DNA of 64,000 bases from Lewinellaceae bacterium (GTDB lineage: Bacteria > Bacteroidota > Bacteroidia > Chitinophagales > Saprospiraceae). Every line of letters begins with the position of its first letter. Position 1 is the stretch's first letter. The DNA lies in NCBI GenBank assembly GCA_016708875.1, contig JADJFA010000018.1, forward strand, positions 1-64,000, given 5' to 3'. This document shows positions 17,101-28,800 of this stretch, piece after piece. Under the pieces are notes generated by a model. The model saw only the letters and a program-made list of their open reading frames with translations. It did not search any database and was not told the origin of the DNA. Made by a program: the position numbers and the translations under genes.

Positions 17101-20100
17101 GACTTCAGACAATACCGCTACCGCTTCAGGCCTCATGGTTCCAGGACAGTCCAATGTGTATGAATTCAAGTATACCATAAACCAGCTAGGTTGCATGAGC
17201 ATGGATAACATGCTAGTGACCCTGTTTATGCCGCCAAACGAGGCTATGGCGGGTCTTGATCAGGAAGCCTGCGACCTGACTGGAATGACCACCTATACCC
17301 TGGCTGGAAACAATCCGGTTCCACCTTATGTTGGCACCTGGAGCGTTCTTGCCGGCCCTGGTGGAAGTACCTTTACGCCAAATGCAAATACCCCGAATGC
17401 CGTGTTTGATCCCGGTGGTTATGGCGTCTATTTGTTGGCCTGGTCTATTTCGAATGGTGCCTGCTCCAGACAAGATCAAGTGCGCATTACGAATTATCAG
17501 CCTCCTTCCACAGGTATGGCCGGCCCGGACCAAACCGTGGTATGCGACGACCAGGTGACTATGGCTGCTGTAAACCCTGTGATTGGCTTGGGTATGTGGA
17601 CCGTGATCAGCAAACCTATGGGCGCTCCTGATCCTGTCATTGCATCCCCGATATTGTACAATACAGTGATCAGCAATCTGGTGCCTGGCACCTATGTCTT
17701 CAGATGGACGACGACAAATGGGTTATGTCCGGAATCATTTGACGAAGTCAGCATTACGATCCTGGAGCAACCCACACCAGCCAACGCCGGCACGGATCAG
17801 ATTTTTTGTAATATGAATTCCACAACGCTGGATGCTACTCCGGTCGTGATTGGAACTGGACTTTGGACCATTGTGACGACCCCTGGCGGGCCCTTTCCCA
17901 CCTTTGTGGATGCTACGGATCCGAAAACGGTGGTGAACGGACTGTCGCATGGGACCTACGTTTTCCGTTGGACGACCACCAATGCCCCCTGTACTTCCAT
18001 GGATGAGGTGACCATAAAAAATGATGCTAACCCAACGACTGCGGATGTGAGTGGTACCAATACCAGCCTTTGTTATGGTTCGCCCATGTTTTTAGTGGGA
18101 AACACTCCTTTAATTGGTACCGGTGTTTGGACCCAGACAGACGGCAATCCAACATTTATCCTCAACCCAAACAACCCAACTACCCAGGTCATAGGATTTA
18201 ATGTTGGGCAAATGTATACGTTCCGGTGGACGATCACGAATGGTTCTTGTCCTGCAAGTTTCGCAGAAGTAACCATTACCGTAAATCCATTTCCTTCCCA
18301 ATTGGCTTATGCCGGTCCTAGCCAGATTCATTGCGATGTGACTACTGCTGTACTCAATGGAAACGTCCCTCTGGGAGGTGAAACAGGCACCTGGACCTTA
18401 TTCAGTGGCCCAAATCCGGTAACTTTTACAAATGCTGACGAACACTCTGCCGGGGCAACTGTAAATGGCTTGGTGGGTGGTAACCCGAATATATACGTAC
18501 TGCAATGGGAAGTTGCCGTAGTTACTTGTACCACCAAAGATACCATGACGATTGTCGTGTGGGCTCCGCCGACACCAGCCAATGCCGGCCCGGACCAGGA
18601 ACTGTGTAATTTTACAACCTTCCAGTTATCAGCTACCCCTGTAACCGTAGGTACCGGCATGTGGACCAAAGTGAGCGGCCCGGCTGGTACCATCACGAAT
18701 CCGTTGGCTGCAGTTACGACCGTAACGGGCACCGTTCCCGGGACCTATGTGTTCCGCTGGACGACCGTAAATGGCATGATTTGTCCGCCGAGTATCGATG
18801 AGGTGACCATCATCAATCGGGCGGTAATTGCTGCTGGTGGTCCAACAAGCATCTCTGTTTGTATTGGTGCAACGCCTATACTTTCCTCCAATGCGACCGG
18901 CGGTTCGGGTTCTTATACCTATCAATGGCAGGAAAGCCCGGGTGATTGTTCAGCGCCCACCTTTGTAAATATTCCAGGCGCAACCGGCCCAAATTACACC
19001 ACTCCAATTTTAACGACTACTACATCTTACCGGGTAATCATCACGGATGCCAATTCGGTGTGCAGCCCTTATACCACCCCCTGCGCTACGGTAACCGTGG
19101 TTGCTGATCCGAATATTACGGTTCAACCGATGGACGCTATTGTCTGTAATGGAGGTACGAATACCCTGAGCGTGACAGCCACTGGTGGCACACCCAGCTT
19201 GATGTATCAATGGCAGGTAAGCGACAATGATTGTAATGGCAACTGGACCAATATCGCTGGAGCTACATTTAGTAACTATACCACGCCAGCCCTTACTACA
19301 ACCAAACATTATCGGGTAATCGTTTCTGCTACTGGCCTGGATTGTAATCCCGTCACGTCGGCATGTGCAACGATCACCGTGGTGGCTGATCCCGTGATCA
19401 CCACACAACCCCTTGGAGCCACTTTTTGTAACGGCGGTACACACACGATGACCGTTGCGGCTACGTTTGACAACAATGCAGGTCCGATTAGCTATCAGTG
19501 GCAAATAGCTACGGTATCTGGTGGACCGTTTACAGACATCCCCGGAGCCAACGCCAACTCCTATACGATTACCATCAATGCCACCAGATACTATAGAGTG
19601 GTCATTACACAGCCATCCTCTGGTTGTCAGGTTATTTCAGCAGAAGCTTTGGTGACGATATTTGCAGATCCTACCATTACGGTTCAACCAGTGCCGGCCA
19701 CCGTTTGTGTGGGCGGAAATGCGAATTTGAGCGTAACCGCTACCGGTGGAGTTCCTCCTTTGATTTATGCCTGGGAATCCTCTTCAATGGCAGGAGGCCC
19801 CTGGTCGCCCGCCGTTGGAATCAATAACCTGAGCACCTATAATACCGGTGTTTTGACGACTACAACTTTTTACCGGGTGCGTGTTTCCTCTGCAGGGCCA
19901 TCCTGCGACGAAGTGATCTCCACAGTTGTGGCGGTAACAGTGGTGCCTGATCCCGTGATCAGCGCACAACCCATGGGTACAACCATTTGTGTGGGTGGTA
20001 CTTCTACGCTCAGCGTAACCGCTACGGCCAGCACCCTTAATATTGCTTACCAATGGCAGATTAGTGATACTGATTGTAATGGCAACTGGTCGAATATTCC

Positions 20101-23100
20101 CGGGGCCGTTGCAAGCAGCTATACCCCCATCCTGCCTCCCGGACTTACCGTTTCAAAGAGTTATCGGGTCATTGTTACCTCGAATGGCTCGGATTGTAGC
20201 ACCACTTCGGATTGCGCAACCATAAATGTGGTAGCCGATCCGGTCATCAATGTTCAGCCAGTTGGCGCAACGATTTGTTTCGGAGGTACACATACTATGT
20301 CTGTCACCGCAACAGGAAACGTTCCTCCAGGGGCCCTGTTGTATCAATGGCAAGTAGCCACCGTTGTAGGTGGCCCCTACACAAATATAGCTGGCGCAAT
20401 AGCCAGCACTTTTACCACAACCATTAATGCTACCCGTTTTTACAGGGTTATTGTTTCCCAGGCTGCATCCGGATGTTCAACGACTTCTGGTGTTGCTCAG
20501 GTAATTTTTGTTGCTGATCCTTCTATTTCTGCTCATCCTTCCTCTGCCACGGTTTGTGTTGGTGGAAATGCCAATTTGAGCGTGACAGCATTGGGTGGAA
20601 CGCCAGCACTCGATTATCAATGGGAATTTTCCACGGTAAGTAATGCCGGACCCTGGACTCCTACGGGGGCTAATAGCAATAGTTTAAATACCGGTGTATT
20701 AACCATTACCACCTACTATCGTGTCCTTGTTTCTGCCAGCGGCGAAGGCTGTGGTACTGCCACCTCTGATGTGGCAACAGTAACGGTGGTCAATGACCCA
20801 ACCATTAATACACAACCTGCCAACACAACGGTTTGCGTAGGTGGAACCCCAACTTTGAGTGTGGCTGCTTCGGGCGGCACACCTACCTTGTCGTATCAGT
20901 GGCAGGTAAGCTCCATTGACTGTAACGGCACATGGAGCGATATTGCCGGGGCTAACAGTAACATGTATACTACTCCTGCACAAACGGTTACTTCCTATTA
21001 CAGGGTTCTTGTATCGGCCACTGGATCAGATTGTAACACCGCAACATCTGATTGTGCGATTGTAACGGTTGTACCTGATCCGGTTATTGATATTCAGCCA
21101 GTTGGGGCAACCATCTGTGCTGGCGGCACTCACTCTATGTCAGTTTCCGCTACCGGTGATCCGTTACTGGGGCCTTTGTCATATCAATGGCAAAGTTCAG
21201 CTACCAGTGGAGGTGTTTACACCAATATTTCAGGAGCCAATGCAGCTACATATATGACTCCTGTACTAAATACACCAGGATCATATTTCTATAAAGTATT
21301 GGTGAGCCAAGCTCCATCCGGATGTTCCGTTCTCTCCAACTTCGCAGAAGTAGTAGTTCTTGCACAACAAAATGCAGCTGCAGGCGCAGATCAAAGCATC
21401 TGTTATGACCAGGTTACGTCCACTACCTTGTTTGGGAATACACCTTCACATGGAAGTGGACTGTGGACACAGGTTAGCGGACCATTTGGCGCCCCTGCTG
21501 CAAACATTCAAAACCCAAACAATCCTAGCACTCTCGTCACCGGTCTTACTGATCTGGGTAATTATGTTTTCCGTTGGACCATTACCAACGCACCTTGTTT
21601 AGAAGACTTTGACGAAGTTACGATTACAGTAGAAGACTGCTGTGTTCCTCCTCAAACCTACGCGATTACCCTGAAAGCTTGCGCAATGGGCGTAGGCATG
21701 GCCATGGCTGAATTTGATTTTGCAGCCTTGCATGCAGCAGAGTGGGTAACCACCAACACCTTTGCGGGGCCAGTACCAGCTGGTCTTATCGTGACCTTCC
21801 ATAATTCCTTCGAAGATGCAGAAAATGATGAAAACCCACTGGCTAGTCCTTATGTCAGTGTTACTGGGAATATCTGGGCACGCGTAGAACGTGATGATCC
21901 TAATGATGGCTCCTGCTATTCCATTGAGGTTGTACAACTTTTAGTAAACCCACGTCCGGTAATTTCATTAGTAGAAACTTCCATTTCTTGTAATGATCCT
22001 TTGCGTAACGACGGTGCCCTCTCCGTAACCGTTACCAGTGGTCAACCTGCCTATACTTACGTCTGGTCAAATATGGCTAATACGCAAAGTATTACGGGCC
22101 TTGTAGCTGGAACCTATACCGTTACCGTAACGGATGGAAATGGGTGTACTGCAACTATGAGTGAAACCTTGACGGATCCGGTTTGTACCGGCCAGATTGG
22201 TTTGGCAAAGCGCACGGTACAAACGGTGTTAAATGCTGACGGTTCTGCCAATGTAACCTTCGAGTTCAACCTGGAGAACTTTGGTAACGTGAACCTGAAT
22301 GCCTTGACGTTGACGGACGATCTGGCGGCCGCCTTCCCTGCGACTTGCGCGGTGTCGGTGATGAGCCTGACTTCGGATGACTTTATCGTTGATCCTGCCT
22401 TCAATGGTACGGGTATGAACAATATGCTGGCTGCGGGCAATGACCTGCCAGTTGGCGACAAAGGCGCTGTATTACTAACGGTGAACGTTGCAAATTGTGG
22501 CACTGGTCAGACCAGCTTCAATAACACGGCTTCAGCCTCAGGGACATCGCCAGATGGTGATCCGGTTTCTGATGTAAGTGCGAATGGGGCTGATCCTGAT
22601 ACTAATGGGGATGGAGACCCAACAAACGACGATTCTCTAACTCCGGTGTCTATCGCTCCAAACCCAGTCCTTGGTCTTGCCAAGCGCAACGTGAAGACCG
22701 AACTGCTGGCTGATGGTTCTGCCAATGTAACCTTCGAATTTAACCTGGAGAACTTCGGCAATGTCAACCTGAATGCCTTGACACTGACGGATAATCTGGC
22801 AGCCACCTTCCCTGCGTCTTGCGCAGTGTCGGTGATGAGCCTGACTTCTGATGATTTCATTGTAAATCCATCATTCACAGGCACGGGTAATAACAATATG
22901 CTGGCTGCGGGCAATGACCTGCCGGTTGGCGATAAAGGAGCAGTATTGCTGACGGTAAACGTGGCAAACTGCGGTGCAGCACAAAACTCATTTGAAAATA
23001 CGGCTACAGCCACAGGTACATCACCTGGCGGGACAACCGTAACGGACAACTCAGTGGATGGATCTGATCCAGACGGTGTGGATGGCGATAACAACCCGGA

Positions 23101-25804
23101 CGAATCCAGTCCAACACCTGTTTCGATTATTCAAAATCCAGTGTTGGGTGTAGCAAAACGCAATGTCAAAACGGACTTGCTTCCAGACGGCTCTGCCAAT
23201 GTGACCTTCGAGTTCAATCTGGAGAACTTCGGCAATGTCAACCTGAATGCCTTGACACTGACGGATAACCTGGCAGCCACCTTCCCTGCGTCTTGCGCAG
23301 TGTCGGTGATGAGCCTGACTTCTGATGATTTCATTGTAAATCCATCATTCACAGGCACGGGTAATAACAATATGCTGGCTGCGGGCAATGACCTGCCGGT
23401 TGGCGATAAAGGAGCAGTATTGCTGACGGTAAACGTGGCAAACTGCGGTGCAGCACAAAACTCATTTGAAAATACGGCTACAGCCACAGGTACATCACCT
23501 GGCGGGACAACCGTAACGGACAACTCAGTGGATGGATCTGATCCAGACGGTGTGGATGGCGATAACAACCCGGACGAATCCAGTCCAACACCTGTTTCGA
23601 TTATTCAAAATCCAGTGTTGGGTGTTGCCAAACGCAATGTTCAGACAGTGCTCAATGCTGACGGTTCTGCCAATGTGACTTTCGAGTTCAACCTGGAGAA
23701 CTTCGGCAACGTGAACCTGAACAACCTGACGTTGACGGACAATCTGGCGGCGGCTTTCCCTACGACTTGCGCAGTGACGGTGATGAGCCTGACCTCGGAT
23801 GATTTCATAGTAAATCCATCCTTTACAGGTACGGGCAGCAACAATATGCTGGCTGCGGGCAATGACCTGCCAGTTGGCGATAAAGGGGCAGTATTGCTGA
23901 CGGTAAACGTGGCAAACTGCGGCGCAAGTCAGACTTCATTTGTAAACAATGCTACCGCAACAGGCACTTCACCCGGCGGTACAACCGTAACGGACAACTC
24001 GGTGGATGGCTCCGATCCAGACGGTGTGGATGGCGACAACAACCCGGACGAAGAAAGTGGAACACCTGTTTCGTTTATGCCAGATCCAGTGCTGGGCGTT
24101 GCCAAACGCAATGTTCAGACAGTGCTCAATGCTGACGGTTCTGCCAATGTGACTTTCGAGTTCAACCTGGAGAACTTCGGCAACGTGAACCTGAACAACC
24201 TGACGTTGACGGACAATCTGGCGGCGGCTTTCCCTACGACTTGCGCAGTGACGGTGATGAGCCTGACCTCGGATGATTTCATAGTAAATCCATCGTTTAC
24301 GGGTACGGGTAACAACAATATGCTGGCGGCCGGCAATGATCTTCCAGTGGGCGACAAAGGCGCAGTCTTGTTGACGGTTAACGTGGCAAATTGCGGCGCA
24401 GCTCAGACCTCGTTTGTCAATACTGCTACCGCAACAGGCACTTCACCTGGTGGCACTACCGTCACTGACAATTCGGTGGATGGCTCCGACCCGGATGGTA
24501 CGGATGGCGATAACAACCCGGACGAAGAAAGTGGAACGCCTGTTTCGTTTATCCAAAATCCTGTGCTGGGTGTAGCCAAGCGCAACGTCAAAACTGAACT
24601 GCTGCCTGATGGATCTGCCAACGTAACCTTCGAGTTCAACCTGGAGAACTTCGGCAACGTGAACCTGAACAACCTGACGTTGACGGATAACCTGGCAACA
24701 GCTTTCCCGGCGACTTGTGCGGTATCGGTGATGAGCCTGACTTCGGATGATTTCATAGTAAATCCATCGTTTACGGGTACGGGTATGAACAATATGCTGG
24801 CGGCCGGAAACGACCTCCCAGTTGGAGATAAAGGGGCTGTTTTGCTCACCATCAATGTGGCAAATTGCGGCGCAGCTCAAACCTCGTTTGTCAATACTGC
24901 TACCGCAACAGGCACTTCACCTGGTGGCACTACCGTCACTGACAATTCGGTCAACGGATCTGACCCGGATGGTACGGATGGCGACAACAATCCGGATGAG
25001 GAAAGCGGAACGCCTGTTTCGTTTATCCAAAATCCTGTGCTGGGTGTAGCAAAACGCAACGTCAAAACTGAACTGCTGCCTGATGGATCTGCCAATGTAA
25101 CCTTCGAGTTCAACCTGGAGAACTTCGGCAACGTGAACCTGAACAACCTGACGTTGACGGACAATCTGGCGGCTACCTTCCCTGCGACTTGCGCAGTGAC
25201 GGTGATGAGCCTGACCTCGGATGATTTCATAGTAAATCCATCGTTTACGGGTACGGGTAACAACAATATGCTGGCTGCCGGAAACGACCTCCCAGTTGGA
25301 GATAAAGGCGCTGTTTTGCTCACCATCAATGTGGCAAATTGCGGCGCAGCTCAGACCTCGTTTGTCAATACTGCTACCGCAACAGGCACTTCACCTGGTG
25401 GCACTACCGTCACTGACAATTCGGTCAACGGATCTGACCCGGATGGTACCGATGGCGATAACAACCCGGATGAGGAAAGCGGAACGCCTGTTTCGTTTAT
25501 CCAAAATCCTGTGCTGGGTGTAGCAAAACGCAACGTCAAAACTGAACTGCTGCCTGATGGATCTGCCAATGTGACGTTTGAGTTTAACCTCGAAAACTTT
25601 GGCAATGTCAACCTCAACAACCTCACGCTGAATGACAATCTGGCTGCCGCTTTCCCGGCATCTTGCGCGGTATCGGTGATGAGCCTGACCTCGGATGATT
25701 TTATCGTTAACCCTGCCTTCAATGGTACGGGCAGCAACAATATGCTGGCGGCCGGCAATGATCTTCCAGTTGGAGATAAAGGGGGCAGTCTTGTTGACGG
25801 TTAA
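14108..25804 (+). CDS. Adhesin B N-terminal segment: signal peptide, PKD, Ig, SprB and repeats
   Basis: An uninterrupted 3,898-codon frame. The first about 58 residues form a long signal peptide with a hydrophobic core (residues about 38-55) and likely cleavage near SHAQ. A later start is possible because the N-terminal 35 residues are hydrophilic. PKD-like modules recur about every 90 residues, opening AGPDQ and closing GTYVFRWT-TNG-C-DEV. Ig-like modules recur about every 95 residues (ATVCVGG opening, YQWQ centre). One SprB repeat and the first 7-8 DUF11-like repeats (mostly S flavour) complete it. An extra G at about 25783 (GGGGGCAG against GGGGCAG) ends the frame. The ATG at 14108 lies downstream of the hairpin-rich leader. 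Confidence 0.88.
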   Translation: MILHSLQNPTNGHFSQQAARSIEPSTSKDLFKAGFLPTVFRLALIPVFFLAVQVSSHAQNCSVNAGVSASFCPDMQIPLIGGTSGSFVPGSFYWTQISGPAVIIDDPTMLMSTVTGYMGGNSYKFRAYLTCEDGSLVFQDVNYTVLRITPAMAGPDISGCPGTYFLSANNPGVGELGIWTVVGTNNGVTISDPQDPNSPIVLANGNGGQTVLRWSITNGNGCASHEDVLVTNCGGVQPVNAGPDQNLGNCYSLTTMTCLNATPAGYCGTGTWSVVSGPNVPTIVNNNAANTCISNLIEGCYVFRWVVAGQCANGEDEVMICVPAPTQDITPANSGSQTFCDNRTSTFLYGSIPLYTNETVQWVQTGGPPATIVSPTTPVTEVTGLDGMSSYSFSYTITNPITGCSSTGNFTIIFDEPGSMVDITTDDPIIKMCDDKTVTLTYTHSGPGAVQWRIAASPTGILTDWAAAGSSPFTIFDLYGPGNPVPPGVYILEMRKDAPVGAGCSISSGDQVTVVFSSSITGANAGTNQELPCATYSSSLIGNLPFIGSGTWSQVSGPGVANILEITANNSDVIFPSNVNGAYVLRWTVSGGPACDAVYDDVVVRVTNQVPTNANAGADQTVCINTPVYLMGSTPQPSDIGTWTVTPNAGVVISDIHDPKAVVTGLAGNTVYTFTWTVKNTCGMASDNVVITTNNSDGPDIANAGPDQCLPAGTTSITLAGNNPSVGTGLWTKISTIPANLPATIVSPTLFNTVVNGLSNGTYYFEWQNLNGSCTPTRDTVIITISAPVSTAAAGADQEICGTSATMAANAPLVGAGMWTQASGPGGAVITNPLSPTTTITGLTDGVYKFAWTITNGACSSTDTVKLFVSLPPTPADAGPDQMICGATSTTLAANAVADGYWTVVSGPNAPTFSNTNSPTSMVSGLVFGTYVLKWNSKSGPFCPVDMDEMMITLVPSANAGPDQSFCEETMSVNLVGNANSVGTWTLVSGTPAPTITMTSDNTATASGLMVPGQSNVYEFKYTINQLGCMSMDNMLVTLFMPPNEAMAGLDQEACDLTGMTTYTLAGNNPVPPYVGTWSVLAGPGGSTFTPNANTPNAVFDPGGYGVYLLAWSISNGACSRQDQVRITNYQPPSTGMAGPDQTVVCDDQVTMAAVNPVIGLGMWTVISKPMGAPDPVIASPILYNTVISNLVPGTYVFRWTTTNGLCPESFDEVSITILEQPTPANAGTDQIFCNMNSTTLDATPVVIGTGLWTIVTTPGGPFPTFVDATDPKTVVNGLSHGTYVFRWTTTNAPCTSMDEVTIKNDANPTTADVSGTNTSLCYGSPMFLVGNTPLIGTGVWTQTDGNPTFILNPNNPTTQVIGFNVGQMYTFRWTITNGSCPASFAEVTITVNPFPSQLAYAGPSQIHCDVTTAVLNGNVPLGGETGTWTLFSGPNPVTFTNADEHSAGATVNGLVGGNPNIYVLQWEVAVVTCTTKDTMTIVVWAPPTPANAGPDQELCNFTTFQLSATPVTVGTGMWTKVSGPAGTITNPLAAVTTVTGTVPGTYVFRWTTVNGMICPPSIDEVTIINRAVIAAGGPTSISVCIGATPILSSNATGGSGSYTYQWQESPGDCSAPTFVNIPGATGPNYTTPILTTTTSYRVIITDANSVCSPYTTPCATVTVVADPNITVQPMDAIVCNGGTNTLSVTATGGTPSLMYQWQVSDNDCNGNWTNIAGATFSNYTTPALTTTKHYRVIVSATGLDCNPVTSACATITVVADPVITTQPLGATFCNGGTHTMTVAATFDNNAGPISYQWQIATVSGGPFTDIPGANANSYTITINATRYYRVVITQPSSGCQVISAEALVTIFADPTITVQPVPATVCVGGNANLSVTATGGVPPLIYAWESSSMAGGPWSPAVGINNLSTYNTGVLTTTTFYRVRVSSAGPSCDEVISTVVAVTVVPDPVISAQPMGTTICVGGTSTLSVTATASTLNIAYQWQISDTDCNGNWSNIPGAVASSYTPILPPGLTVSKSYRVIVTSNGSDCSTTSDCATINVVADPVINVQPVGATICFGGTHTMSVTATGNVPPGALLYQWQVATVVGGPYTNIAGAIASTFTTTINATRFYRVIVSQAASGCSTTSGVAQVIFVADPSISAHPSSATVCVGGNANLSVTALGGTPALDYQWEFSTVSNAGPWTPTGANSNSLNTGVLTITTYYRVLVSASGEGCGTATSDVATVTVVNDPTINTQPANTTVCVGGTPTLSVAASGGTPTLSYQWQVSSIDCNGTWSDIAGANSNMYTTPAQTVTSYYRVLVSATGSDCNTATSDCAIVTVVPDPVIDIQPVGATICAGGTHSMSVSATGDPLLGPLSYQWQSSATSGGVYTNISGANAATYMTPVLNTPGSYFYKVLVSQAPSGCSVLSNFAEVVVLAQQNAAAGADQSICYDQVTSTTLFGNTPSHGSGLWTQVSGPFGAPAANIQNPNNPSTLVTGLTDLGNYVFRWTITNAPCLEDFDEVTITVEDCCVPPQTYAITLKACAMGVGMAMAEFDFAALHAAEWVTTNTFAGPVPAGLIVTFHNSFEDAENDENPLASPYVSVTGNIWARVERDDPNDGSCYSIEVVQLLVNPRPVISLVETSISCNDPLRNDGALSVTVTSGQPAYTYVWSNMANTQSITGLVAGTYTVTVTDGNGCTATMSETLTDPVCTGQIGLAKRTVQTVLNADGSANVTFEFNLENFGNVNLNALTLTDDLAAAFPATCAVSVMSLTSDDFIVDPAFNGTGMNNMLAAGNDLPVGDKGAVLLTVNVANCGTGQTSFNNTASASGTSPDGDPVSDVSANGADPDTNGDGDPTNDDSLTPVSIAPNPVLGLAKRNVKTELLADGSANVTFEFNLENFGNVNLNALTLTDNLAATFPASCAVSVMSLTSDDFIVNPSFTGTGNNNMLAAGNDLPVGDKGAVLLTVNVANCGAAQNSFENTATATGTSPGGTTVTDNSVDGSDPDGVDGDNNPDESSPTPVSIIQNPVLGVAKRNVKTDLLPDGSANVTFEFNLENFGNVNLNALTLTDNLAATFPASCAVSVMSLTSDDFIVNPSFTGTGNNNMLAAGNDLPVGDKGAVLLTVNVANCGAAQNSFENTATATGTSPGGTTVTDNSVDGSDPDGVDGDNNPDESSPTPVSIIQNPVLGVAKRNVQTVLNADGSANVTFEFNLENFGNVNLNNLTLTDNLAAAFPTTCAVTVMSLTSDDFIVNPSFTGTGSNNMLAAGNDLPVGDKGAVLLTVNVANCGASQTSFVNNATATGTSPGGTTVTDNSVDGSDPDGVDGDNNPDEESGTPVSFMPDPVLGVAKRNVQTVLNADGSANVTFEFNLENFGNVNLNNLTLTDNLAAAFPTTCAVTVMSLTSDDFIVNPSFTGTGNNNMLAAGNDLPVGDKGAVLLTVNVANCGAAQTSFVNTATATGTSPGGTTVTDNSVDGSDPDGTDGDNNPDEESGTPVSFIQNPVLGVAKRNVKTELLPDGSANVTFEFNLENFGNVNLNNLTLTDNLATAFPATCAVSVMSLTSDDFIVNPSFTGTGMNNMLAAGNDLPVGDKGAVLLTINVANCGAAQTSFVNTATATGTSPGGTTVTDNSVNGSDPDGTDGDNNPDEESGTPVSFIQNPVLGVAKRNVKTELLPDGSANVTFEFNLENFGNVNLNNLTLTDNLAATFPATCAVTVMSLTSDDFIVNPSFTGTGNNNMLAAGNDLPVGDKGAVLLTINVANCGAAQTSFVNTATATGTSPGGTTVTDNSVNGSDPDGTDGDNNPDEESGTPVSFIQNPVLGVAKRNVKTELLPDGSANVTFEFNLENFGNVNLNNLTLNDNLAAAFPASCAVSVMSLTSDDFIVNPAFNGTGSNNMLAAGNDLPVGDKGGSLVDG

Positions 25805-28800
25805 CGTGGCAAATTGCGGCGCAGCTCAAATGTCATTTGTCAATACGGCCACTGCCACAGGTACAGCGCCTGGCGGTACAACCGTAACAGATAACTCGGT
25901 GGATGGCTCCGATCCTGACGGCATGGATGGCGATAACAACCCGGACGAGGAAAGTGGAACGCCTGTTTCGTTTATCCAAAATCCTGTGCTGGGTGTAGCA
26001 AAACGCAACGTCAAAACTGAACTGCTGCCTGATGGATCTGCCAATGTAACCTTCGAGTTCAATTTGGAGAACTTCGGCAACGTGAACCTGAACAACCTGA
26101 CGTTGACGGACAATCTGGCCGCAACCTTCCCTGCGACTTGTGCGGTATCGGTGATGAGCCTGACTTCGGATGATTTCATTGTAAATCCATCCTTTACCGG
26201 TACGGGCAGCAATAACCTGTTGGCTGCCGGAAACGACCTCCCAGTTGGAGATAAAGGGGCTGTTTTGCTCACCATCAATGTGGCAAACTGCGGCGCAGCA
26301 CAAATGTCATTTGTCAATACGGCCACTGCCACGGGTACATCACCTGGCGGTACAACCGTAACGGATAACTCGGTGGATGGCTCCGACCCTGACGGTGTGG
26401 ATGGCGATAACAACCCGGATGAGGAAAGCGGAACGCCTGTTTCGTTTATCCAAAATCCTGTGCTGGGTGTAGCAAAACGCAACGTCAAAACTGAACTGCT
26501 GCCTGATGGATCGGCCAATGTGACCTTCGAGTTCAATTTGGAGAACTTCGGCAATGTGAACCTGAACAACCTCACCTTGACGGACGATCTGGCGGCTACC
26601 TTCCCTGCGACTTGTGCGGTGTCGGTGATGAGCCTGACCTCGGATGATTTTATCGTTAACCCTGCCTTCAATGGTACGGGCAACAACAATATGCTGGCGG
26701 CCGGCAATGATCTTCCAGTTGGAGATAAAGGGGCAGTCTTGTTGACGGTTAACGTGGCAAATTGCGGCGCAGCACAAATGTCATTTGTCAATACGGCCAC
26801 TGCCACGGGTACATCCCCTGGCGGTACAACCGTAACAGATAACTCGGTGGATGGCTCCGACCCTGACGGTGTGGATGGCGATAACAACCCGGACGAAGAA
26901 AGTGGAACGCCTGTTTCGATTATTCAAAATCCAGTGCTGGGCGTTGCCAAACGCAATGTTCAGACAGTGCTCAATGCCGATGGTTCTGCCAATGTGACTT
27001 TCGAGTTCAATCTGGAGAACTTCGGCAACGTGAACCTGAACAACCTGACCCTGACGGATAATCTGGCCGCTACCTTCCCTACGACTTGTGCAGTGACGGT
27101 GATGAGCCTGACTTCGGATGATTTCATAGTAAATCCATCCTTTACAGGCACGGGTAACAACAATATGCTGGCGGCCGGCAATGATCTTCCAGTGGGCGAC
27201 AAAGGCGCAGTCTTGTTGACGGTTAACGTGGCAAACTGCGGCGCAAGTCAGACTTCATTTGTAAACAATGCTACCGCAACAGGCACTTCACCTGGTGGCA
27301 CTACCGTCACTGACAATTCGGTCAACGGATCTGACCCGGATGGTACGGATGGCGATAACAACCCGGATGAGGAAAGCGGAACGCCTGTTTCGTTTATCCA
27401 AAATCCTGTGCTGGGTGTAGCCAAGCGCAACGTCAAAACTGAACTGCTGCCTGATGGATCTGCCAATGTGACCTTCGAGTTCAATCTGGAGAACTTCGGC
27501 AACGTGAACCTGAACAACCTGACGTTGACGGACAATCTGGCGGCGGCTTTCCCTGCGACTTGCGCAGTGACGGTGATGAGCCTGACCTCGGATGATTTCA
27601 TAGTAAATCCATCGTTTACGGGTACGGGTAACAACAATATGCTGGCGGCCGGCAATGATCTTCCAGTGGGCGACAAAGGCGCAGTCTTGTTGACGGTTAA
27701 CGTGGCAAATTGCGGCGCAGCTCAGACCTCGTTTGTCAATACTGCTACCGCAACAGGCACTTCACCTGGTGGCACTACCGTCACTGACAATTCGGTCAAC
27801 GGATCTGACCCGGATGGTACCGATGGCGATAACAACCCGGATGAGGAAAGCGGAACGCCTGTTTCGTTTATCCAAAATCCTGTGCTGGGTGTAGCAAAAC
27901 GCAACGTCAAAACTGAACTGCTGCCTGATGGATCTGCCAATGTAACCTTCGAGTTCAACCTGGAGAACTTCGGCAATGTGAACCTGAACAACCTGACGTT
28001 GACGGACAATCTGGCGGCTACCTTCCCTACGACTTGTGCGGTGTCGGTGATGAGCCTGACTTCGGATGACTTTATCGTTGACCCTGCCTTCAATGGTACG
28101 GGCAACAACAATATGCTGGCTGCGGGCAATGACCTTCCGGTTGGCGACAAGGGTGCTGTATTACTAACGGTGAACGTTGCAAATTGTGGCACTGGTCAGA
28201 CCGACTTTGTGAATACGGCTACGACCACAGGCACAGCGCCTGACGGTACCGTGGTTACGGATGTCTCCGTTGACGGGTCTGACCCTGACGGTGTGGATGG
28301 CGACAACAACCCGGACGAGAGAGAGCGGCACCCCGGTGTCCATCGCTCCCAACCCGGTTATTGGCCTTGCCAAGCGCAACGTGAAGACCGAACTGCTGGC
28401 TGACGGTTCTGCCAATGTAACCTTCGAGTTCAACCTGGAGAACTTCGGCAACGTGAACCTGAACAATCTGACGTTGATCGACGATCTGGCGGCTACCTTC
28501 CCTACGACTTGCGCAGTGACGGTGATGAGCCTGACGTCGGATGACTTTATCGTTGATCCTGCCTTCAATGGCACGGGCAACAACAATATGCTGGCTGCGG
28601 GCAACGACCTGCCGGTTGGCGACAAGGGTGCGGTACTGCTGACGGTGAACGTGGCAGGTTGTGGCATTGGTCAGACTGACTTTGTGAATACGGCTACGAC
28701 CATGGGCACAGCGCCTGACGGTACCGTGGTTACGGATATGTCTGTTGACGGATCTGATCCTGACGGCACGGATGGCGACAACAACCCGGATGAGGAGAGT

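Noticed and set aside
22750..23600. Near-identical neighbouring units (22750-23140 and 23225-23600) as an assembly duplication
   Set aside because: The unit borders carry distinct residues (NVKTELLADG then NVKTDLLPDG) and the frame stays open, so a true recent unit duplication is more likely. Read support was not available to decide.
25826..26887. Long minus-strand open frames across the repeat arrays (for example 353 codons at 25826-26887, 315 codons at 474-1421)
   Set aside because: They are exact antisense shadows of the 158-residue repeats and recur once per unit. The open state comes from codon bias in the sense frame.
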